In this document: positions 1 to 8,237 of the stretch, piece after piece
Layout of the letters: every line of letters starts with the position of its first letter
Position numbering within the stretch: the stretch's first letter is position 1
Assembly: GCA_937974175.1 (NCBI GenBank)
Contig: CALJIG010000037.1
Location: 39,122-103,121, forward strand
Reading direction: 5' to 3'
Length of the DNA stretch: 64,000 nt
Origin: an uncultured Ignavibacteria bacterium
Lineage (GTDB): Bacteria > Bacteroidota > Ignavibacteria > Tepidaquicellales > Tepidaquicellaceae
Position numbers and translations under genes: made by a program
The notes under the pieces: generated by a model
Databases searched by the model: none
The model's input: only the letters and a program-made list of their open reading frames with translations
Told to the model about the DNA's origin: nothing

Positions 1-1064
1 AATGTAAGTCTTCTTGTTGCAGTTGTCGGGCTACCGAAAATCCATTTGTAAGATGCGCCTGTAGCTGATGTATCCCATGTAATTGTTACAGGTGTAGATG
101 AACCCGGTGCTGTTACAACTCTTGCTCCTGCTGTAGGAGTTTGTAAATTGAATGCACTAAGTGGTGGAGTTGAAGAGTTACCAAGGTCAACAACAAAAAC
201 TCTGTCAGGTGTACCTTGAACTAAACCAACCCATGTTCTTTTTCCCGGTACTAAATTCGTAACAACTTCACCGCCGCCTGATGCTAAAGGAGCACCTGTT
301 GTAAGTGGAATTGTAAGATTTAATGGAGTACCAATTTGAACAAGTGTTGTTGCATTGTATTGTACTAATGCTGTACCTGTATTTGATGTTGGTGTCTGGT
401 CTGTACCAATCCATAAGTAAGGTCCTGCAGGATTATCATCATAACCAACAGAATATAATCCTGATGCAGGTGTTGTGATTGATAAAGATGCAGCTCCTAA
501 AGTATCAACAAATCTTAATGGACCTGTGAAACTGTTTGTACCAACCCAGAAACCGCTTCTTACAGGGTCCCAGCAAATTGCTCTTAATGTTGTTAAACTG
601 GTTGTAATAGTTTTAACAACTGCTTTCGTTCCTGTATCAACACCGAAAATCTGACCGGTTGTGTTAACACCCCAGAGTAAGCCTTTTGCAAAAGCCATAT
701 CTCTGAATGAACCTGTGCCGCCTGTGATTGCAAACGAATCAAGCTTTACCCAAGCTGCGCTGATTTTATAAAATTTATTAGCATTGAACTGGCTGACAAT
801 ATAGTATGAGCCTGTCCAAACTACACCGTAGGAAACTGCGTTTCCCGGTGTTACAGAGTCGACGTTATGGTTTCTTAACAAATCACCTACTGCATCAAGA
901 TTGTTTGCCTGAACCACTTGTTTCGATGTCGTCGAAACTCCTATGTAGGAGGAAGGGTTGACGTCATTTAAAACGGGCGGTGCAAATTTACTATCCTGAG
1001 CGTTAGAGCTTAAGGAAATTGCTGTTAAAACCAACAACAAGAAAAGTACTTTTGTAAATCTCAT
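1..1064 (-). CDS. Secreted beta-propeller-like protein, probable T9SS cargo (3' end outside window)
   Basis: Partial gene: 354 codons are visible and the frame is still open at base 1, so the C-terminus is missing. It starts at ATG 1064-1062 with a signal peptide ending near SLSSNAQ. Residues ~55-290 are very similar to the protein at 3432-5327 (shared GDLLRNHNVDS and SFRDMAFAKGLLWGVNTTGQ), a repetitive beta-strand region that looks like a propeller. After about residue 290 the two part: this one continues into a stretch containing VTITWDTSATGASYKWIF, which resembles fibronectin-III or SusE-like Ig modules. A T9SS sorting domain is expected beyond the edge but cannot be seen. The role is unknown; location outside the cell or on its surface is inferred from the signal peptide and paralogues. 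Confidence 0.8.
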   Translation of the reverse strand, partial: MRFTKVLFLLLVLTAISLSSNAQDSKFAPPVLNDVNPSSYIGVSTTSKQVVQANNLDAVGDLLRNHNVDSVTPGNAVSYGVVWTGSYYIVSQFNANKFYKISAAWVKLDSFAITGGTGSFRDMAFAKGLLWGVNTTGQIFGVDTGTKAVVKTITTSLTTLRAICWDPVRSGFWVGTNSFTGPLRFVDTLGAASLSITTPASGLYSVGYDDNPAGPYLWIGTDQTPTSNTGTALVQYNATTLVQIGTPLNLTIPLTTGAPLASGGGEVVTNLVPGKRTWVGLVQGTPDRVFVVDLGNSSTPPLSAFNLQTPTAGARVVTAPGSSTPVTITWDTSATGASYKWIFGSPTTATRRLT

Positions 1065-1134
1065 AAATTTTCCTTTCTTAGTATAATTTAAATTAGTTAG
1101 AGGAGTATGCATAAAATTGAGCAAATATTTTTTT

Positions 1135-1150
1135 TAAAGCAATAGTAAAA
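1135..1150 (-). promoter_or_regulatory. Shared upstream element (copy 1)
   Basis: TAAAGCAATAGTAAAA on the + strand, 71 bases upstream of the first T9SS gene. The same 16 bases recur at 5566-5581, and a related form occurs at 3238-3254 and 8191-8207. Read on the coding strand, all four fit T-rich, then AC, then ATTG. It may be a promoter element or regulator site; function is inferred only from recurrence and position. Confidence 0.4.
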
Positions 1151-1183
1151 AAAGTTTACATTAATATTATTTTTTAACAAAAA

Positions 1184-1216
1184 AAAGCCCCGTAAGCTCT
1201 GCGCCTACGGGGCTTT
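1184..1216 (-). terminator. Rho-independent terminator of the 1242-3149 gene
   Basis: Perfect 11-bp inverted repeat (AAAGCCCCGTA / TACGGGGCTTT) with an 11-base loop. It is followed on the minus strand by a T run and begins about 25 bases past the stop codon. Confidence 0.9.
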
Positions 1217-1241
1217 AAAATTAAAATGTACTTTTAAAATA

Positions 1242-3149
1242 TTATTTTATAAGTGACATCTTTTTTACTTCAGAGAAATTAGCTGTTTCGAGTTTATAGA
1301 AATAAACACCACTTGCTAAGTTTGAAGCATTGAAATCATATGAATATGTTCCGGCAGAAAGATTGCTGCTTACTAAAGTAGCAACTTCTTTACCCAGCAT
1401 GTTGTAAACTTTTAAAGATACAAGTCCGCTTGTTGGGATTGCAAATTTAATGTTTGTTGTTGGGTTGAACGGATTTGGATAATTTTGTGATAATGAATAA
1501 TTATCTGCAACAGTTGTTACCGGAGTTACACCTGTGAATGCACCACCGTATTTAACAATTGTACCGTTAGCTCTACATCCATATACATAAGGGCTTCCGG
1601 TTCTTGATACTGTGAAGTTCCAGATTTGTGATGTACCTGCAGCTGTGAAAACTGTATTCCAGTTTGTACCGTTGTTTGTTGTTGAGTAAACAATGTTAGC
1701 ACGGCCCATGAAATATGTATTTGTAGTCTTCCAACCTGTAAGCGCCTGAATTGTACCTGTTCCAGGAACTGTATGAGCTGCCCAGTTGGTACCGCCGTTT
1801 GTAGTTTTTTGCATTGTTGTACCACCTACGAATCCATTATTGGCATCGTTAAACCAGATTGAATAACCGTTAACTTCACCTGTTGTTGGTGATGAAGTCC
1901 ATGTTGTACCGAAATTTGTTGATTTGTATACTTTTGTTGCGTTAGTACCAAACCATACAACATCACCGACACCTTGAAGTGAACCAGTCCAACCGGCTTC
2001 AGTTGAAGGAATGTTCATTCCTGTTGAATCCCAGTTAACACCACCGTTAGTTGTTCTCCAAAGAGACCATCTGCCGCCTGCTGCATCACCTTGCATAATA
2101 CCGTTATTAGCATCTTTGAAATAGAATGCATTTATGAAACCGCCGGCTTGTGTGAACACTTGTGTCCAGTTTGTACCACCGTTAGTTGTTCTGAATACGT
2201 TTGTTGCTGATGGAGAATTTGTAACTAAGGCTGTATTAGCATCAAAAGCCCAAATTGCATAAAGGTCTGATGTTGCTAAGTTACCGCTAGCTGCTGCCCA
2301 TGTACCGCCGTTTGTTGTTCTGATAACTTTACCACCTGCACCGCAAGCCCAAACGTTATTAATGTCAGGTGCTGAAATACCGTATAACTGTCCTGTAACA
2401 CCTGTTGCTGTTTGTTCGTACCATGTAGTTGGGTTAACAGGAGCTGAAGCGCCTGGAACTACTCTTACTAAGTCTAATGCAAAACCTGAACCGTTTGTAA
2501 GGTTATCCATGATTGATTCTTTAAATCCGATGTAGATGTTTGCACCGTTAGAAACAAAATCACCTAATTTGAATTTGTATTCAATGTATGATGAGTCACT
2601 TCCTGGTGCGAAGGATTTTCTCATTACAGGAATAGTCATTGCTGCAACTGTTTGTGTTGTTGTAGAAATGAAAACGCTCATTGAATCTGCATAACCAGGA
2701 AGCATATATCTTAAGTAAAACTTTAAGCTATCACCTGATTGAACATTTGAAATTTGTGGTGTAATAAGCCACTCTCTGTTATTAGCAGAAACATCACCGT
2801 ATGTTACGCCTGCAACTGCATTACCGCCGCCTGGGCATGCTGTAACGATACCGAATCCTGGATTCCATCCCGGAAGCTGACTGCCAACTGTGTATCTTGC
2901 CCATGTGTTAGCAACGTTCCCTACTTCAGAAATTTTGAGCCATCCTGCAGGAGGAAATGTTACGCCTTCGAATGATTCAGAAAATGTAGCAGCGTCAACC
3001 GGACCGCCTTGTGGGCCGCTAACTATTTTTTCTGTTCCATTACCTGTTCTTGTTAATAATGTTTTTGGGTTTTCGGATGTTGTAAATCCTAAAAATAGAC
3101 CCGTTACAACTAAGAGCAAAATACTACTGTAAATAAATTTTGTCTTCAT
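1242..3149 (-). CDS. T9SS cargo protein: choice-of-anchor J domain plus Ycf48/BNR-like propeller
   Basis: Secreted protein of 635 residues from the start chosen here. The frame is open to 3245, but the ATG at 3149 directly precedes a signal peptide (MKTKFIYSSILLLVV) and has an AAAAGGA box just upstream, so the 32 extra residues are probably not translated. After the signal comes a jelly-roll segment (ESFEGVTFPPAGW to ALDLVRV) of the cleaved-adhesin / choice-of-anchor J type. It is followed by repeats of the TTNGGTNW motif typical of Ycf48/BNR beta-propellers, and then a T9SS type A sorting domain with QNYPNPFNPTTNIKF ending in KKMSLIK. The ligand is unknown. It lies in a tandem array of T9SS cargo genes with its own terminator. 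Confidence 0.88.
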   Translation of the reverse strand: MKTKFIYSSILLLVVTGLFLGFTTSENPKTLLTRTGNGTEKIVSGPQGGPVDAATFSESFEGVTFPPAGWLKISEVGNVANTWARYTVGSQLPGWNPGFGIVTACPGGGNAVAGVTYGDVSANNREWLITPQISNVQSGDSLKFYLRYMLPGYADSMSVFISTTTQTVAAMTIPVMRKSFAPGSDSSYIEYKFKLGDFVSNGANIYIGFKESIMDNLTNGSGFALDLVRVVPGASAPVNPTTWYEQTATGVTGQLYGISAPDINNVWACGAGGKVIRTTNGGTWAAASGNLATSDLYAIWAFDANTALVTNSPSATNVFRTTNGGTNWTQVFTQAGGFINAFYFKDANNGIMQGDAAGGRWSLWRTTNGGVNWDSTGMNIPSTEAGWTGSLQGVGDVVWFGTNATKVYKSTNFGTTWTSSPTTGEVNGYSIWFNDANNGFVGGTTMQKTTNGGTNWAAHTVPGTGTIQALTGWKTTNTYFMGRANIVYSTTNNGTNWNTVFTAAGTSQIWNFTVSRTGSPYVYGCRANGTIVKYGGAFTGVTPVTTVADNYSLSQNYPNPFNPTTNIKFAIPTSGLVSLKVYNMLGKEVATLVSSNLSAGTYSYDFNASNLASGVYFYKLETANFSEVKKMSLIK

Positions 3150-3237
3150 TTGTCCTTTTTCCTTTTTTGGTTTTGTTTTTACGTTTTGTAAAAAATTTTG
3201 TGAACCTGTAATGTTCAAGTTGTCTTTTTTATCTTGA

Positions 3238-3254
3238 TTTGTCAATGTAAAAAA
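3238..3254 (-). promoter_or_regulatory. Shared upstream element (copy 2)
   Basis: TTTGTCAATGTAAAAAA on the + strand, identical over 17 bases to 8191-8207. Read on the minus strand it contains ATTGACA, like a -35/-33 box. It lies 89 bases upstream of the chosen start of the BNR gene, which supports that internal start. No convincing -10 box was identified. Confidence 0.4.
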
Positions 3255-3375
3255 CTCGTAATTATTTTGAAGTTAACATTATACCACTATTTCTTTTTAA
3301 TAATATATAAGCTTAAAAGGGACAAAATTCTTCAGATTTAAAGAACCTTTATTAAATTGCCGCATGAAATAAAAA

Positions 3376-3404
3376 ACCCGTACAGCTAATAAAGCCGTAC
3401 GGGT
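3376..3404 (-). terminator. Terminator of the 3432-5327 gene
   Basis: Perfect 8-bp stem ACCCGTAC / GTACGGGT with a T run on the minus strand, 28 bases past the stop codon. Confidence 0.88.
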
Positions 3405-3431
3405 CTAATAAAATTAGATTGTTGCTCAGAA

Positions 3432-5327
3432 TTATTTTACGAGCATCATTTTCTTTGTTTCAACAAAGTTACCTGATTCCAATCTGTAGAAATAAACACC
3501 GCTTGATAAGCTTGCTCCGTTGAAATCTACTGAGTAGCTTCCAACTGTCATGCTCTTATTTACAAGTGTCATTACTTCTTTACCTGCAACGTCAAAAATC
3601 TTCATTGTTACAAAACCGTTTGTCGGAATTGAGAAGCTGATTTTTGTTGTTGGGTTGAATGGATTTGGATAATTTTGTGATAAAGAATATTTATCAGCAA
3701 TAGTTGTTACAGGTGTAACACCTGTTAATGTACCATTGTTTGATTTCAAGAATGAAAGTGCTGCTCTAAGAACTCTCTTGAATCCTACATCTGATGCACC
3801 AGCACCGCCATTTGTTGTATAATATCTTGGATCCTGGAATATTGTAGCAACTACCCAGTTAGCACCGACTTTACCGATACCGGCAACTGAATCTGTAGCG
3901 CTTCTGTTTAAATATCTCTGCCATGCTGCACCACCGCTTATTGGTCGGCATCCGTCAGGATAATAGTTGCCTGCTGTTGTTAACATTGGGTCTGTAGCAC
4001 CGCTGCCAATATTTACTACTGATGCAAAACCTGTTGGAGCTGCATTGTCAGCAAGATATTGGAATCCGCCGTATGTTCTTGAGAATACTGTATCTGTGAA
4101 CGGATTTGCTGCTCTGTCATAGTTATAACCGACGTCACCGCCAATTAAAAGAAGTGACTTTTTGGCTGATGGTGTACCTGTTTCCAACCATGTTTTAATT
4201 GCTGTTCTTTGTGGATTAGATAATCCTCTTGCAAGTATTGCATCAAATGCTGTTTCCTGTACGATGATTGTTCCGTAGTTGGATAAGCTTGGTAATGTTG
4301 AGTTGGTATCTTTGGTGATGTATCGGATTTTGCTCGTTAACATCGGTAGATATTTTTGTAATGTATCTTTGTCTGCTTTTCTTATTGCTAAGTTTGTTGC
4401 CAATACTGAATCGTTGGTGATTACTAATACTGAATCAGATGCCGGCGGAACAGGAAGATTGCTTAGCTCTACTACAAAAACTCTGTCAGGTGTTCCCTGT
4501 ACTAAGCCAACCCATGTTCTTTTTCCTGCCACTAAATTCGTAACAACTTCACCGCCGCCTGATGCTAATGGAGCACCTGTTGTAAGTGGAATTGTAAGAT
4601 TTAATGGAGTACCTACTGCTGCAAGTGTTCCTGCATTGTATTTTTGTAAAGCTGTACCTGTATTTGAAGTAGGTGACTGGTCTGTACCAATCCAAATAAA
4701 TGAAGTTGCCTGTGAGCCCATATCTTCATAACCAACTGAATATAAGCCTGAAGCAGGAGTTGTGATTGATAAAGTTGCAGCTCCTAAAGTATCAACAAAT
4801 CTTAATGGACCTGTGAAACTGTTTGTTCCTACCCAGAAACCATTTCTATATGGGTCCCAAGTTATTGCTCTTAATGTTGTTAAGCTGGTTGTAATAGTTT
4901 TAACAACTGCTTTTGTTCCTGTATCAACACCGAATATCTGACCGGTTGTGTTAACACCCCAGAGTAAGCCTTTTGCAAAAGCCATATCTCTGAATGAACC
5001 TGTACCGCCTGTGATTGCAAATGAGTCAATTCTTGTCCAAGCTGCTGTCATTCTATAAAATTTATTAGCATTGAACTGGCTGACAATGTAATTTGACCCT
5101 GTCCAAACCACTCCGTAAGCAACTGCGCTTCCCGGTGTAAGAGAATCCACGTTGTGGTTTCTTAATAAATCACCAAGCGCGTCAAGATTAGAGTTAGCCT
5201 GAGGGTTTTTCCCTGTATAAACAGGAGAATTTGGGTTTATCTCATTTGTTGAGATGCTGCTACTCTGAGCGAAAACATTCGCTGCGAAAACAAGTAGCAG
5301 AACTACCAATAAAGTACATTTTTTCAT
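3432..5327 (-). CDS. T9SS cargo protein: propeller-like N-terminus, GATase-like middle domain, sorting domain
   Basis: Full-length secreted protein of 631 residues with signal peptide MKKCTLLVVLLLVFAANVFA. Residues ~45-290 match the truncated neighbour at 1-1064 almost base for base in places. Residues ~297-533 match instead the kelch protein at 5710-7830; shared landmarks are LPSLSNY, GTPSAKK, YNYDRAA, YYPDG and FQDPRYY. That middle block, with its YGTIIVQET and LLLIGGD strands, looks like a glutamine-amidotransferase-type alpha/beta fold without an evident catalytic triad (inference). Residues ~545-631 are a T9SS type A domain ending KKMMLVK. It is therefore a mosaic of its two neighbours. 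Substrate and function are unknown. Confidence 0.88.
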   Translation of the reverse strand: MKKCTLLVVLLLVFAANVFAQSSSISTNEINPNSPVYTGKNPQANSNLDALGDLLRNHNVDSLTPGSAVAYGVVWTGSNYIVSQFNANKFYRMTAAWTRIDSFAITGGTGSFRDMAFAKGLLWGVNTTGQIFGVDTGTKAVVKTITTSLTTLRAITWDPYRNGFWVGTNSFTGPLRFVDTLGAATLSITTPASGLYSVGYEDMGSQATSFIWIGTDQSPTSNTGTALQKYNAGTLAAVGTPLNLTIPLTTGAPLASGGGEVVTNLVAGKRTWVGLVQGTPDRVFVVELSNLPVPPASDSVLVITNDSVLATNLAIRKADKDTLQKYLPMLTSKIRYITKDTNSTLPSLSNYGTIIVQETAFDAILARGLSNPQRTAIKTWLETGTPSAKKSLLLIGGDVGYNYDRAANPFTDTVFSRTYGGFQYLADNAAPTGFASVVNIGSGATDPMLTTAGNYYPDGCRPISGGAAWQRYLNRSATDSVAGIGKVGANWVVATIFQDPRYYTTNGGAGASDVGFKRVLRAALSFLKSNNGTLTGVTPVTTIADKYSLSQNYPNPFNPTTKISFSIPTNGFVTMKIFDVAGKEVMTLVNKSMTVGSYSVDFNGASLSSGVYFYRLESGNFVETKKMMLVK

Positions 5328-5417
5328 GGTTTTTACCTTATTTAAAGGATTAGTTAATAGAAAATTTTTTACTGTATTTTTTTATTGAAAATTCTCAGTG
5401 AAAATTTTTAATAAAAA

Positions 5418-5448
5418 AAGTCCACACTGAATAAATCAGAATGGACTT
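5418..5448 (-). terminator. Extra terminator-like hairpin in the leader of the 3432-5327 gene
   Basis: AAGTCCA / TGGACTT stem, extendable past a bulge by TGA / TCA, followed on the minus strand by a run of Ts. It does not follow a recognised gene: it lies between the real terminator of the kelch gene (5652-5681) and the start codon at 5327, downstream of the shared element at 5566-5581. It may be an attenuator, the end of a small RNA, or the relic of a lost gene. Confidence 0.6.
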
Positions 5449-5565
5449 CATTTATTATGATAATTTTAAATAATCGAATATAGTTATTCCAAAAAGCACC
5501 GAGATAGATTCCTTTCTTATATATTAAAGTTCAAGAGGTAGTACAATTTTAGAAAATAATTGCTA

Positions 5566-5581
5566 TAAAGCAATAGTAAAA
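5566..5581 (-). promoter_or_regulatory. Shared upstream element (copy 3)
   Basis: Identical over 16 bases to 1135-1150. If it drives the gene starting at 5327, the leader would be about 240 nt and would contain the hairpin at 5418-5448. The rest of the 5328-5651 gap shows no coding potential beyond an 18-codon ATG frame reading through the hairpin. Confidence 0.4.
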
Positions 5582-5651
5582 GTTATAATGAAAAATTTTT
5601 CAAAAAAATTTCAAATGTATTTGTTTTTTTTACAAATTTTTTATAATAAAA

Positions 5652-5681
5652 AAGCCGGCCATGAAATTTCACGACCGGCTT
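5652..5681 (-). terminator. Terminator of the kelch gene
   Basis: AAGCCGG / CCGGCTT stem followed by Ts on the minus strand, about 30 bases past the stop at 5710. Confidence 0.88.
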
Positions 5682-5709
5682 ATCATTATAAAAAAATAAT
5701 TTCTGAAAA

Positions 5710-7830
5710 TTATTTTACAAGCATCATTTTCTTTGTTTCTGAGAAGCTTCCTGTTTCTAATCTGTAAAAATAAACACCGCTTGAAAGTAATGCTCCGTTG
5801 AAATCAACTGCATAACTGCCTACTGTCATATTTTTATTTACAAGTGTCATTACTTCTTTACCTGAAATATCATAAACTTTCAATGAAACAAAACCATTCT
5901 GCGGAATTGCAAAATTGATCTTTGTTGTCGGATTGAAAGGATTAGGATAGTTTTGTGATAATGAATATTTTTCTGCTATTGTACTTGTTAAAGGTGTTGT
6001 AGAAGTTATTGTTCCACCGTTAGATTTAGCATATGTAATCAATGCAAGTAACCAGCCTTTTGCTCCGCCTTCAAAGTATCTTGGATCTTGTAATGATGTT
6101 ACTGTGAAGTATCCGGGTGTATTTACTGACATACCGCCTAATGTATCTGTAGCTGTGTGGCCGTTATATTTATAAGCAGCTGTTCTTGTTCCGTTGCCCG
6201 GTGCCAGGCTTGCTCCGTCAGGCCAGTAACCTGTGTTGCCTGTTCCTGTTGGCGCTAATAAATTTCTGGTAGTTAAATCCTGTGGGAAAAGACCTGTGAT
6301 ATCACCGCCGGTTGCAGCAGGAGTACCCTGGTCAACTCTGTATATCATACCGCAGAATCCTCTTGCGAATGCTGTATCTAAAGCTGCTACAGGAGTAGCT
6401 GCTCTTTCATAATTATAGGCCTGGTCAGCACCGATAGAAATAAGTGCTTTTTTATCTGCAGGGGTTCCTGATGAGAGCCAATTTTTTAAATCTGCTCTTG
6501 CAGTTGCGCCTAAGAATAATGCACCTGAGTTATCAAAGCTGGTTTCAACCAGAATTACTGTTTTATAATTTGCTAAGCTTGGTAAATTTGGTGTTGTTGC
6601 ATTAAAGTAGAATGTTCTGTATTTGGAAATCATTGTTGATAAATGCTTCATGGTTGAATCTCTATCAGCAAGTCTCTTTACCTGACCTGTTGCAATTGTT
6701 GTATCGTGGAACATTACCAATACGCTATCACCTGAAGCAGGTGGAGGAGGTGTTGATAATGTATCTGTGAATACTAATGTATTTCCTGATAAAGCCGGAC
6801 CTGATGTTACACCGCCGCCTATAACATACTTCCAAATACCGCTGTTATATCTTACAGAACCGCTGGCATAAGCAAGCATAATTGAAGGCATGTTTGTCTG
6901 AGCAGTCCAGGTATTTGCACCCGGGCTGTATACATATGTTTCCTGTGAACCGGTGAATCCTGTTGAGGCACCGCCTGAAACGATAACACCTTTATTGCCC
7001 CATGATTGAGCATTCCATCTGTATCTTACACCGGCAGGATAACTTGCACCTGTTGTCCATGTAATCTGGCTTCTGTCTGACTGGCTTACAACACCTCTGT
7101 AAGTTACAGCTGTTACAGCAACTGATTCATTAAGACCGCCAACATATACGATTGTATCACCTGCCATTGCAAGCGCACCGTCGCCTCTTCCTAATGGAAG
7201 ACTTGTTGCAGTTCTCCATGAATTTGTTTTTGCGTTGTAAAGGAATACGGAAGTTCTGGTAACACCGTTTGCTCCGTAACCGCCGACTAAATAAATCAAG
7301 CTGTCCTGATATCCAACTGCTTTTACGTACCACATACTGTCAGGTGCATTTGCTCCTGTTGACCATGTATTTGCATTAATGTTGTACTTATACAAAGTCA
7401 TGTTTGAACCAAAACCGTTAAGACCGTCTAAACAGTAAATTGTATCGCCTAATTTTGCTGAGCCCATAAGTCTTCTTCCCTGTGGTAAAGAAGCCATTTG
7501 TGACCATGAATTGGCTGCGATACTATATCTGTATGTATTTACGCCGGCTGCTGTACCTGCACCTGTGGAGTCTCCTCCGAACACATATACAAAACCTGAA
7601 TCATTTCTTACATGACCTACGCCGCCATGATAATATCTGGCGCTGGGTAATGCAGAACCTGATATCCATGCACCAACGTTATCGAACTGTTGGTTCACAA
7701 CCGGAATTTGTGACGTTGTGTTTAATTGTTCTGCTATAGAGCTAGCAGTGTTTCCGCCGTTAGAATAATAAAATCCTAATGATAGAGCTATGAGCACTAC
7801 CGGCAGAAAAAAAAGAATGAGTTTTTTCAT
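5710..7830 (-). CDS. T9SS cargo protein: kelch propeller plus GATase-like domain
   Basis: Secreted protein of 706 residues. A signal or membrane segment covers residues 5-22. Residues ~55-360 carry kelch-type repeats (VYVFGGDS, YLVGGYGANG, VYVGGLN, VIGGGV, each with a following W such as NSWSQM or NTWSTG), predicting a beta-propeller. Residues ~368-605 are the same unnamed domain as in the protein at 3432-5327 (LPSLANY, GTPADKK, YNYERAA, YWPDG, LQDPRYF). Residues ~622-706 form the T9SS type A sorting domain ending KKMMLVK. This is a different propeller joined to the same second module, evidence of domain shuffling. Likely extracellular; ligand unknown. Confidence 0.88.
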   Translation of the reverse strand: MKKLILFFLPVVLIALSLGFYYSNGGNTASSIAEQLNTTSQIPVVNQQFDNVGAWISGSALPSARYYHGGVGHVRNDSGFVYVFGGDSTGAGTAAGVNTYRYSIAANSWSQMASLPQGRRLMGSAKLGDTIYCLDGLNGFGSNMTLYKYNINANTWSTGANAPDSMWYVKAVGYQDSLIYLVGGYGANGVTRTSVFLYNAKTNSWRTATSLPLGRGDGALAMAGDTIVYVGGLNESVAVTAVTYRGVVSQSDRSQITWTTGASYPAGVRYRWNAQSWGNKGVIVSGGASTGFTGSQETYVYSPGANTWTAQTNMPSIMLAYASGSVRYNSGIWKYVIGGGVTSGPALSGNTLVFTDTLSTPPPPASGDSVLVMFHDTTIATGQVKRLADRDSTMKHLSTMISKYRTFYFNATTPNLPSLANYKTVILVETSFDNSGALFLGATARADLKNWLSSGTPADKKALISIGADQAYNYERAATPVAALDTAFARGFCGMIYRVDQGTPAATGGDITGLFPQDLTTRNLLAPTGTGNTGYWPDGASLAPGNGTRTAAYKYNGHTATDTLGGMSVNTPGYFTVTSLQDPRYFEGGAKGWLLALITYAKSNGGTITSTTPLTSTIAEKYSLSQNYPNPFNPTTKINFAIPQNGFVSLKVYDISGKEVMTLVNKNMTVGSYAVDFNGALLSSGVYFYRLETGSFSETKKMMLVK

Positions 7831-8237
7831 TTTTTCCTCGTTAAGTTAGTTTAATTGTATAATTTTATTTCTCAGAGCTTACTTCAAAATTCTTCAGTTT
7901 TCATATAAATGAAAGCACAAAGAATTTTTAATTATTTGAAAGGGGTATATTTTTTTTATTTGAGGAAGTTAAGTATTATCTCATTATCAGCATAAAAATA
8001 AATACAACATAATTTTACATTATGATGGTGGTTTGAGTTACTAACTTACTTTCTTTTGAGGTTTAATATTGCAGCAAAACAAACAGGATGGATTTGTTCT
8101 GCCAAATGAGATTAAGGTTGTGACTAGATACTTCTTATCTTTCTTAGAGTTTTAAAAAAGATTACAAGTAACATGCTTTATTTGTTATTTTTTGTCAATG
8201 TAAAAAAGTTACACCTAAATCATTAACAAATATAAAA
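7831..8237. other. Intergenic region, 407 bp
   Basis: No recognised gene. It holds the shared element at 8191-8207 and, on the + strand, a 28-codon frame from TTG 8069 to TAA 8155 (LQQNKQDGFVLPNEIKVV...). A GAGG lies 8 bases before that TTG. The peptide looks somewhat coding-like but matches nothing I recognise, so I do not call it a gene. There is no clear terminator for the dehydrogenase gene ending at 8238. Confidence 0.4.
8191..8207 (-). promoter_or_regulatory. Shared upstream element (copy 4)
   Basis: Same 17 bases as 3238-3254. It points toward the kelch gene but is 361 bases from its start, so the link is weaker than for copies 1 and 2. Confidence 0.3.

Noticed and set aside
3147..3245. 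N-terminal extension of the BNR protein
   Set aside because: The internal ATG at 3149 begins a signal peptide and has a purine-rich box; the extension has no signal and overlaps the likely promoter region.
4279..4731. + strand frame of 150 codons opposite a T9SS gene
   Set aside because: Antisense shadow of a well-supported protein; no ribosome site and no family resemblance. The other antisense frames (for example 9917-10267, 13145-13438, 47783-48124 and 54223-54696) were rejected for the same reason.
8069..8155. 28-codon frame LQQNKQDGFVLPNEIKVV... on the + strand
   Set aside because: Coding-like, but begins with TTG, has no promoter and no known relative. Mentioned in the intergenic entry only.
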